From positions 1 through 64,000 of the forward strand of contig NZ_BOQN01000064.1 in assembly GCF_018332695.1 (NCBI RefSeq): DNA of 64,000 nt, given 5' to 3'. The DNA is from Paractinoplanes toevensis. Lineage in GTDB: Bacteria; Actinomycetota; Actinomycetes; Mycobacteriales; Micromonosporaceae. This document shows positions 42,544 to 49,403 of this stretch, piece by piece (positions within the stretch are counted from its first letter, which is position 1; every line of letters starts with the position of its first letter). The notes under the pieces are model-generated. The model searched no databases and was not told where the DNA came from. It saw only the letters and a program-made list of their open reading frames with translations. The position numbers and the translations under genes were made by a program.

Positions 42544-42965
42544 GGGTTTCTCCCGTATTTGAGCGCCAGCAGACTCGCGCCGGCCGGCTCGGTGAGGGTG
42601 ACGACGAAGAGGTTGTCGAACTCGGTCTCGGGGATGACCGGTGGTTGCGGCACGCCCAGCGCGGCGATCACCGCGGGGACAGTGTTGCTGTGGCCGGCGA
42701 TCAGCACGACCGGGCCGTACTCCCCGGCGCGGGCCTGGCCGGCCACGACGGCCAGGCCCGGCATCTCCCCCGCGGTGAGCCCGAGCGGTTGCACGGTCTG
42801 CTTGGTGCGCGCCAGCGGCGAGGTGAACACGGTGGTCACCCCGGCCGGGCCGACGACGTGCGCGAGCGCCTCGGCGCGGCGGCGCCCGGCGTCGTTCAGC
42901 GGCGGATCGGTCGTCGCCGGCGGAAGGTCGATGTCCGCGTGCCGGACCAGCAGAATCGTGACCAC
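42540..42965 (-). CDS. histidine phosphatase family protein
   Basis: A 141-aa protein of the phosphoglycerate mutase-like superfamily. The phosphorylated His is H9 in LLVRHAD; the usual RHGE motif is changed to RHAD. The second His lies in LIAGHSNTVP and an Arg is in SPLARTKQT. It is short, with a minimal cap. It is first in an operon with the M4 peptidase (ATGA overlap) and the emfourin gene. A link between phosphatase and protease is not known to me. The substrate may be a small phosphoester. Confidence 0.82.
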   Translation of the reverse strand: MVTILLVRHADIDLPPATTDPPLNDAGRRRAEALAHVVGPAGVTTVFTSPLARTKQTVQPLGLTAGEMPGLAVVAGQARAGEYGPVVLIAGHSNTVPAVIAALGVPQPPVIPETEFDNLFVVTLTEPAGASLLALKYGRNP

Positions 42966-43041
42966 GCGCGCCCCCGAGTGAGAGCTTCGATACTCTCAGT
43001 GATCAAACGGCGGGTCGAGGGCCGAGTCCCTATTCAGACAG

Positions 43042-43692
43042 TCACGAACGGGTGAGATCCGCGGCGGTGCGGCTCACGTGCCGGCACAGCAGATCGGCGG
43101 CCCGGTCGGCGTCACGGGCGAGGGCGGCCTCCTCGATGGCGCGGTGCTCGGCCACCGCATCCCGGCCCGGGTTGCTGAGCGCGGACCAGCGGCGGGCCAG
43201 CTCGCTGCCGGTCCACAACCGGTCGAACGTGGCCAGCAGAACATCGTTGCCGCAGCCCTCGAGCAGGGCGCGATGGAAGCGGCGGTGCGCCTCCGCCCAG
43301 TCGTCGCCGTAATGGCGGTCGCCCTCCCGCTCGAACGGCGGGGTGCCGGCCAGGCGATGGTGGGCGGCCCGCACCCGCGCCTCCCACTCCAGGTCGCCGC
43401 GCTCGATTGCCAGGCGCAGCATGACCGGCTCGATCGCCGCCCGGGCCTCGGCGGTCTGCTGCCACCGGTCGTCGCCGGTCGCGGGCACGGCGAAGCCGCG
43501 GTTGGGCAGCCGCTCGGCCAGCCCGTCCCCGACCAGGCGCAGCAGCGCTTCCCGGGCCACGGCCAGGCTCACGCCGTGCCGATTGGCCAGCTCCTGCGGC
43601 TTCAGCGGCTGCCGCGGCGCGAACTCGCCGTGCAGCACGGCCGCCCGCAGCGAGGAGTAGACGTGCTCCGACCTTGATGTCACCTCCGCCAC
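43042..43692 (-). CDS. GntR family regulator (FadR/FCD type)
   Basis: A 216-aa regulator with an N-terminal winged HTH (residues about 8-70: VYSSLRAAVLHGEFAPRQPLK, then GVSLAVAREALLRL) and a helical FCD effector domain, whose metal-binding residues (for example RAAIEPVMLRLA and the HRRFH and EHRAIEEA blocks) look present. It is divergent from the PEBP gene with 66 bp between starts and an A/T palindrome in the gap. It should control that gene and itself. Confidence 0.87.
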   Translation of the reverse strand: MAEVTSRSEHVYSSLRAAVLHGEFAPRQPLKPQELANRHGVSLAVAREALLRLVGDGLAERLPNRGFAVPATGDDRWQQTAEARAAIEPVMLRLAIERGDLEWEARVRAAHHRLAGTPPFEREGDRHYGDDWAEAHRRFHRALLEGCGNDVLLATFDRLWTGSELARRWSALSNPGRDAVAEHRAIEEAALARDADRAADLLCRHVSRTAADLTRS

Positions 43693-43701
43693 AGTACGCC
43701 A

Positions 43702-43715
43702 AATAATCGATTATT
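43702..43715. promoter_or_regulatory. GntR-type operator, perfect 14-bp palindrome
   Basis: AATAATCGATTATT is a perfect palindrome, very A/T-rich against its surroundings. It lies 9 bp upstream of the GntR start codon and 43 bp upstream of the PEBP start. It is the obvious candidate for the GntR-family binding site. Confidence 0.65.
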
Positions 43716-43758
43716 GCTGGCATAGTCGATCAGGCAATCGCTGACGAAGGAAGTGACC

Positions 43759-44301
43759 ATGAACGGCAACAACCCGTACGCGCGTCTCCCCGAGGTGCCG
43801 AGCTTCACGCTGACCAGCACCACCGTGGTCGACGGCAAGCCACTGCCGGCCCCCCAGATGTCCGGCCTGTTCGGCGTGCCCGGCGGCCAGGACGCCTCAC
43901 CGCAGCTCACCTGGAGCGGCGCACCGGCCGGAACGAAGAGCTACGCGGTGACCGTGTACGACCCCGACGCCCCGACCGGCTCCGGCTTCTGGCACTGGGC
44001 GGTCGCCAACATTCCGGCCGACATCGCCACCCTGCCGGAGGGTGCCGGCGACGACACCGGCACCGGACTGCCGGCCGGCGCCGTCCAGCTGCCCGGCGAC
44101 GCCCGCGCGGCCCGCTACATCGGCGGCGCCCCGCCCGCCGGCCACGGCCCGCACCGGTACTTCATCACCGTGCACGCCCTCGACGTCGAGGACCTCGGCG
44201 TCGCCGCGGACGCCACGCCGGCGCTGCTCGGCTTCACCATGGCAAGCCACATCCTGGGCCGCGCCACGCTCGTCGCCACCGCCGAGACACCGGCCGGCTG
44301 A
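43759..44301 (+). CDS. YbhB/YbcL family phosphatidylethanolamine-binding-like protein
   Basis: A 180-aa PEBP-fold protein. The ligand-site motifs are [21 protein letters not shown] and [15 protein letters not shown] 43759 is preceded by GAAGGAAG; a GTG 6 nt earlier is less likely. It is cytoplasmic. Bacterial members bind small anions or lipids, with unclear role. It is under divergent GntR control. The 111 bp after the stop hold only a short 19-bp tandem repeat before the convergent transglutaminase gene. Confidence 0.87.
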   Translation: MNGNNPYARLPEVPSFTLTSTTVVDGKPLPAPQMSGLFGVPGGQDASPQLTWSGAPAGTKSYAVTVYDPDAPTGSGFWHWAVANIPADIATLPEGAGDDTGTGLPAGAVQLPGDARAARYIGGAPPAGHGPHRYFITVHALDVEDLGVAADATPALLGFTMASHILGRATLVATAETPAG

Positions 44302-44333
44302 CGCCCGGCACCGCCCGCCGCCCCGCGTCGAGG

Positions 44334-44390
44334 CCGGCGCAGGACCGGCGGACCGGCGCAGGACCGGCGGGCCGGCGCAGGACCGGCGGG
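44334..44390. repeat. 19-bp tandem repeat, three copies
   Basis: CCGGCGCAGGACCGGCGGG (first copy with final A) occurs three times head to tail between two convergent stop codons. It is intergenic and has partial dyad symmetry (CCGGCG and CGCCGG-like ends), so it could act as a weak terminator, or be plain slippage product. Confidence 0.7.
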
Positions 44391-44412
44391 CCAACGGCGG
44401 CCGGCCGCTTCG

Positions 44413-46914
44413 TCAGGTTTGCCGATGCCAGCGCAACGGGCCCGGGTGGACGCTCCACCACGCCCGGCGCCACCAGGAACGGCGTGCCCGCAGGGCGTCG
44501 GCGTAGGCGACCACCTGCCGGCCGGCCCGGTCGGCCTGACCGGCGTCGGCGGCGCCGGGCGCGAAGCCGACGGTGTTGATCCCGGCGACGAGCTCGTCGA
44601 GCGGCGGCAGCGTTCGGTCCTGCGGCGACGGCCCGGCAGACATGGCGCCGCCGGCGGGGCCCGGCGCCAGGATGCCGACTCCGGCGGAACGCGGCGTGCC
44701 CGCCCCGGCCACGGCGGTGCGCGACGGCGGTGCGGCTCCGGTCGCGGCAGCGTGTGGCGGCGCGACGTCGGCGGGCGTCTGCGCTTCGGTGGCACGGTTC
44801 CGGCGGTCGTCCGGAGTGAGCACGGCCATTCCCACGTCCGGGGTGCCCGGGGCGGCGCGGCGGAGACGGGGTGGTTTCGGCGGGTCGGGTGTGGCCGCGT
44901 ACGCCCCGGCCTCGGAAGCGGAAAGGTGCGGTGGGAGTGGGCGGCCGGCCAGGCGCAAGGCGTCGCTCAGCTCCTGCCAGGCGCCGGTGATCCGGGCGGC
45001 GGGCGGGCCGGCCGTGAGCCGGCGGCGGCGCAGGCCGCGCCGCATCGTGATGATTGACGCGGCGGCCGCGAGGAGCACCAGCAGCAGCGACCCCGACGTT
45101 CCGCCGGCCACCACCAGCGCGCCCGGACCGCCGCCCGGCCCGGCCGCGAGCGCCGCGGGCGGCGCGGACACCTCGGCCGACGGGCTGACGGTCGGCGCCT
45201 CGGACGGCGGGCTCGGCGGCTTGCTGGGCTTCGGGGTGAAGTCCTCCTCGACCGGGCGCGGGTTCCTGCTTTTGGGCATCGGGTCGAACGGCACCCAGCC
45301 CAGCCCGTCGAACAGCACCTCCGGCCAGGCGATCGCGTCGGCCCCGGTGACCGGGCCACCCGCGGCCGGCGCGTTGAAGCCCACCACCACCCGCGCGGGC
45401 AGCCCGGTGAGCCGCGCGAGCAGCGCGAACGACGCCGCGAACTGCTCCGACGTCCCGACCTGGCCGCCCTGGTCACGGGGGCCGAAAAGGAAAAAGGCCA
45501 GATTCGGGTACGCGTGACCGCTCGGCGCGTCGGCCACCTTGCGATAGTGCTCGGCGATGAACGCCTCGATGCTCGCGGCCCGGTCGTAGGCGGCGCCGTT
45601 GCCGTCGGACAGTTCCTCGGCGAGCCGGGTGATCTGCTCGGGCACGCCGTCCCCGACCGCCAGGTAGCGGGCGACCGCGTCGCCGGAGGGCACGTCTGCG
45701 GCCGGCAGCAGGTTGTAGTCCGGGGTCTGCACCTGCGAGTCCACGCTGTACCTGGTTCCCGCGGTGAGCGGCTCGGACCGGATCAGCGTGCCGGTGCCGG
45801 CGTCGTACGCGACCCGGGCCCCGGTGATCCGGGTGGGCGCCGGCACCGCCGGCAGCAACCGCCCGGTCAGCTCGTCGATCGTGATCTCCTGGTGCACCGC
45901 GGTAACGGTGGCGTCCGGGATGGCCGGTTGCGTCGGCAGCACCCGCCCCGCGTTGCGGTAGGTGGCCCCGACCCGCCAGGTGATCCCGTCGTAGTCGGGC
46001 AGCACCGCCAGCCGCAGCCGAACCGTCCTGGCCCGGGGCGGGGCGCTACCCGTCACCCCGCTGCCCGGCGTCGCGCCCACGCCGCCGCTGGTCGCGCCTA
46101 CCTCAAGGAGTCGCTGCTTCGGGCTGAGCGCCCAGCCCGAGATCCGGTTGAGCGGGCTTTCGTCGAGGGTGTCCACCTGCGGCGGTTCGACGTACTGCCG
46201 GGGGTCGACCGGCGTGGCCGCCACCCGGCTGCCGACCCAGGGCCCGACCGCCACGGCCAGCACCAGCACCGCCGCGAGCCCCGCCACGGCTCCGGCCACG
46301 GCCCGCCCGCGAACCTTGACCCGGGTCGCCGCCGGCACCCCTGCCAGCTCGTCACCCTTCGGCCGCGCGGTGACGGCGAGCGCCACCACCGCGAGCCCCG
46401 CGAACGCGAGCGTCGTCCACCCCGCCACCGAGGCGTTGGGCCCGACCACGTAGAGCGCCCCCGCATAGAACCCCGCCACCGGCAGAATCCCCAGCAGCAC
46501 CCGCCCGGCCCGCACGGCGATCTCGCTGCCGGCCAGCCCCGCGAGCCAGGCGGCGATGACCGGCACCACGATGGTGTCCGGCGCCGGCTCCACCGGAATC
46601 ATCGCGGTGAGCAGCCGCGGAATCCCGTTGACCAGCGAATCCCGCGCGATCTGAGCGAGCGGCGCGCTGAGCTCCGCGCGCCCCGCACTGATCCACAAGG
46701 CCAAGAGGGTGTACGCCGCCAGCAGCCCTGCCGACAGGGGCGCCACCACCCAGTTCGGCAGTCGCCGGGCCGCCAGCCCGAGCCCGACCGACCCGGCCGC
46801 CGCCCCACCTACCAGCACCACCAGCAGCGAGTCGGCGAAGATCCCACCCAGCACGACGCCGGCCAGCGCAATCATCCCGGCCAGCGCACACGCCACCACG
46901 GCCCGCTTCACCAT
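44413..46914 (-). CDS. transglutaminase-fold membrane protein with lost catalytic Cys and His
   Basis: An 833-aa DUF3488/transglutaminase-type protein. About six spans lie in the first 220 residues, then an exported domain with a transglutaminase core (about 430-545), a Pro/Ser linker, one span near 615 and a long cytoplasmic tail. The active-site Cys is replaced: the motif reads GTSEQFAASFALLARLTGLP, with Ser489. The His motif DAHAWPE reads DAIAWPE, with Ile528. Only the Asp in WVPFDP remains. It is probably a binding pseudoenzyme. It ends the MoxR-DUF58 operon (7-nt overlap). Confidence 0.88.
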   Translation of the reverse strand: MVKRAVVACALAGMIALAGVVLGGIFADSLLVVLVGGAAAGSVGLGLAARRLPNWVVAPLSAGLLAAYTLLALWISAGRAELSAPLAQIARDSLVNGIPRLLTAMIPVEPAPDTIVVPVIAAWLAGLAGSEIAVRAGRVLLGILPVAGFYAGALYVVGPNASVAGWTTLAFAGLAVVALAVTARPKGDELAGVPAATRVKVRGRAVAGAVAGLAAVLVLAVAVGPWVGSRVAATPVDPRQYVEPPQVDTLDESPLNRISGWALSPKQRLLEVGATSGGVGATPGSGVTGSAPPRARTVRLRLAVLPDYDGITWRVGATYRNAGRVLPTQPAIPDATVTAVHQEITIDELTGRLLPAVPAPTRITGARVAYDAGTGTLIRSEPLTAGTRYSVDSQVQTPDYNLLPAADVPSGDAVARYLAVGDGVPEQITRLAEELSDGNGAAYDRAASIEAFIAEHYRKVADAPSGHAYPNLAFFLFGPRDQGGQVGTSEQFAASFALLARLTGLPARVVVGFNAPAAGGPVTGADAIAWPEVLFDGLGWVPFDPMPKSRNPRPVEEDFTPKPSKPPSPPSEAPTVSPSAEVSAPPAALAAGPGGGPGALVVAGGTSGSLLLVLLAAAASIITMRRGLRRRRLTAGPPAARITGAWQELSDALRLAGRPLPPHLSASEAGAYAATPDPPKPPRLRRAAPGTPDVGMAVLTPDDRRNRATEAQTPADVAPPHAAATGAAPPSRTAVAGAGTPRSAGVGILAPGPAGGAMSAGPSPQDRTLPPLDELVAGINTVGFAPGAADAGQADRAGRQVVAYADALRARRSWWRRAWWSVHPGPLRWHRQT

Positions 46915-48404
46915 CCGCGCACGCTGTCCCAGGCGGCGGCGAACTCCTCGCCGTTGTCGGCCTCGATGACGATCAGGCCGTCGCCGGCCGAGACCGGGGC
47001 CGCGTCGCGGTCGCCGAACAGGCCCGCCATCACCACCGGGTAGGGGCCGCGCAGGGCACTCACCGCACCCAGATCGCCGCGGCCGCCCGGTCCGGTGAGG
47101 AAGACCAGGGTGTCGCCGAGACGGCCGGCCCGCATCCGGCGCAGGGTGGCGTCCAGGTCGCCCGGGCGCAGCACGGCCTCGGTGAGCACGTCCAGGTAGG
47201 GGCCGGTCGGCACGGCGGTGACCAGGTGCAGGCTGACCGGCAGGTCCTCGCGGACGGCCGCGGCCACGATCGACGCCGCCGCCTCGCAGGCCGCCTCGAA
47301 CGACTCGGCGATCCCGTCGCGGCCCAGCGGGTGGGCGGCGGCCCGGTCGTCGAGCAGCACCACGATGGTCGGTTCGGAGGTATCGAGCTGTTCCCGCACC
47401 ATCAGCTCGCCCACCTTGGCCGAGCTGCGCCAGTGCACCCGCCGCAGTTCGTCCCCCACCACGTATTCGCGCAGCGAGTCGAACGTGATCGTCCCGTGCG
47501 GCACCTTGTCGATCCGCCCGTCGAGGCTGCGCGCCATCCCGGCCGGCACGGCCCGCAGCAGGTGGATGCGCGGATGCACCCACACCGACGCCACCCCGCC
47601 GTAGGTGCGGGCGAGCGTGATCAGCCCGAGCGGATCTCCGCGGGTGACCCGCAACGGCCCGATCGGCACGATGCCGCGCCGGCTGGTCGGCACCGGATAG
47701 TCGGCGGTGGTGTCCTTGCCCGGCCGCAGGCGCAGCAGCGGAACGGGCACGGCCTGGCCACCGCACCGGTCGCTCGCGACGAGGTTGGCCGCCCGCAGCC
47801 GGCTGGTGTTGCGCACGGTGAGCGTCATCCGCGCCGGTTCGCCCCGCGCGACCCGGTCCGGGTCGGCGGTCCGCTCGACCCCGAGCCGCGGCCGCCAGAA
47901 CGCGAAAACCACCCCACACCCGACCGCGACCAGCGCGACCGCCCCGAGCAGCGCGAGGTCGGGATAGCCGAGCCGGAACCCCGCGACCAGCAGCACGACC
48001 CCACCGAGAGCCAGCCCGATCCCGCGAGCGGTAACGCCACCGTTTCCGCGCCCCCACCCGCCAAGCCGGCGAACGCCACGCGGCCCGGCGCCACGCAGCC
48101 CGGCGCCACGCAGCCCGGCGCCACGCAGCCCGGCGCCGCTCGGATCGGCGCCGCGAGAGCCGATGCCGCTCGGATCGGTGCCGCGAGAGCCGATGCCGCT
48201 CGGGTTGGCGCCGTGAGGGCCATGTGGGGCGGGCCCGGTGGGACCGTCGCCGGCCGGCGGAGCGCTGCCGGCCGGCGACGGCGTCTGGGCGACCGCCCCC
48301 GCGTCTTCCCCCGCGCGATACGTCTGTGCAGTTCCCGCCGTGCGCGGCGACGTAACGTCGCCGTCCTCGCGCGACGCCCCGGCCACGCCCTCTCCCCCGG
48401 TCAC
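46908..48404 (-). CDS. DUF58 domain-containing protein with repeat-rich N-terminal tail
   Basis: A 498-aa protein. The first 130 residues are low-complexity with short repeats (DPSGIGSRG twice, then AGLRG three times), followed by two spans at about residues 134-175. The DUF58 domain carries REYVVGDELRRVHWRSSAKVGELMVRE and a degenerate VWA-like fold (PTIVVLLDDRAAAHPLG). It starts at GTG 48404, which overlaps the MoxR stop by 4 nt. In related operons DUF58 proteins are partners of MoxR ATPases in envelope functions. It overlaps the transglutaminase gene by 7 nt. Confidence 0.87.
   Translation of the reverse strand: MTGGEGVAGASREDGDVTSPRTAGTAQTYRAGEDAGAVAQTPSPAGSAPPAGDGPTGPAPHGPHGANPSGIGSRGTDPSGIGSRGADPSGAGLRGAGLRGAGLRGAGPRGVRRLGGWGRGNGGVTARGIGLALGGVVLLVAGFRLGYPDLALLGAVALVAVGCGVVFAFWRPRLGVERTADPDRVARGEPARMTLTVRNTSRLRAANLVASDRCGGQAVPVPLLRLRPGKDTTADYPVPTSRRGIVPIGPLRVTRGDPLGLITLARTYGGVASVWVHPRIHLLRAVPAGMARSLDGRIDKVPHGTITFDSLREYVVGDELRRVHWRSSAKVGELMVREQLDTSEPTIVVLLDDRAAAHPLGRDGIAESFEAACEAAASIVAAAVREDLPVSLHLVTAVPTGPYLDVLTEAVLRPGDLDATLRRMRAGRLGDTLVFLTGPGGRGDLGAVSALRGPYPVVMAGLFGDRDAAPVSAGDGLIVIEADNGEEFAAAWDSVRGW
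48076..48205. repeat. in-frame tandem repeats inside DUF58 gene
   Basis: On the plus strand, a 15-bp unit CGGCGCCACGCAGCC is repeated four times and is followed by two copies of a 30-bp unit. Both lengths are multiples of three, so the frame is kept. They encode the AGLRG and (G/A)xDPSGIGSR repeats of the DUF58 tail. Copy number may vary by slippage without breaking the gene. Confidence 0.7.
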
Positions 48405-49390
48405 GCCCCGGCCGTGACGCGGTTGTCCGGCAGCGGGACCGGGACCGAGCGGATCGCGTCGTCGAGCACCTCGGCCGCGGTCACGCCGCGCAGTTGCGCG
48501 TCGGCGGACAGCAGCACGCGGTGCGCGAAGACCGGGCCGATCAGCTCTTTCATGTCTTCGGGCAGCACGTAGCCCCGCGCGTTGATCAGCGCGAAGGCAC
48601 AGGCGGCCCGGGTCAGCGCGATCACGCCGCGGGGGCTGACCCCGACCCGTACCTGTGGGTGGTTGCGGGTCGCGGCGGCGAGCCGGACGGCGTACGCGTA
48701 AAGGGGGTCGGCGATGTGCACGCGCATGGCCATTTTCACCATCTCGCCGATGGTGGCCGTGTCGGTGATCGGTTCGAGGGCGTCGGGTGAGCGCAGTGCC
48801 GCGCCACGCAGCACCTCGATCTCGACCTCCTCGCTGGGGTAGCCGACGGAGAGTTTCACCAGGAAACGGTCGAGCTGGGCTTCCGGCAACCGGTAGGTGC
48901 CGTCCATCTCGACCGGGTTCTGGGTGGCGACGACCAGGAACGGCTGGGGCACCGGGTGCGGCACGCCGTCCACGGTGACCCGTCGCTCCTCCATGACCTC
49001 GAGCAGCGCCGACTGGGTCTTCGGCGAGGCGCGGTTGATCTCGTCGGCGATGACGATGTTGGCGAAGACCGGGCCGGGGTGGAACTCGAAGCCGCGGCTG
49101 GCCTGGTTGAAGATGGTCACCCCGGACACGTCGGAGGGCAGCAGGTCGGGGGTGAACTGGATGCGCCGCCACACCCCCTGGACGGAGGCGGCGAGGGCGC
49201 GGGCCAGCGTCGTCTTGCCCACGCCGGGCACGTCCTCGAGGAGGACGTGCCCCTGCGCGAACAGGGCGGTGAGCGCCAGCCGCACTACTTCGGGCTTGCC
49301 CAGCACCGCCGTCCCGATCCGGTCGGCGAGTTGTTCGGCCACCTGGGCGAAGCCCTGGATGTGCTGCGGTGGCAGCGGTTCGTTGTACAC
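48401..49390 (-). CDS. MoxR family AAA+ ATPase
   Basis: A 329-aa MoxR-type chaperone ATPase. Walker A is EDVPGVGKTTLARA (about residues 52-65), Walker B is IVIADEINRASPKTQ, sensor 1 is VVATQNPVEMDGTY and sensor 2 lies in GVSPRGV. It starts at GTG 49390. It is the first gene of a MoxR-DUF58-transglutaminase operon with overlapping genes. MoxR ATPases act on VWA-like partners, here DUF58. A separate MoxR is expected for the VWA-SWIM cluster at the left end of the window. Confidence 0.9.
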   Translation of the reverse strand: MYNEPLPPQHIQGFAQVAEQLADRIGTAVLGKPEVVRLALTALFAQGHVLLEDVPGVGKTTLARALAASVQGVWRRIQFTPDLLPSDVSGVTIFNQASRGFEFHPGPVFANIVIADEINRASPKTQSALLEVMEERRVTVDGVPHPVPQPFLVVATQNPVEMDGTYRLPEAQLDRFLVKLSVGYPSEEVEIEVLRGAALRSPDALEPITDTATIGEMVKMAMRVHIADPLYAYAVRLAAATRNHPQVRVGVSPRGVIALTRAACAFALINARGYVLPEDMKELIGPVFAHRVLLSADAQLRGVTAAEVLDDAIRSVPVPLPDNRVTAGA

Positions 49391-49403
49391 GAGTCTCGTT
49401 ACC

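Noticed and set aside
44413-48057. Reading the transglutaminase as a 1214-aa protein
   Set aside because: The extra N-terminal part is the out-of-frame shadow of the DUF58 gene; ATG 46914 gives the usual membrane start MVKRAVVACALAG.
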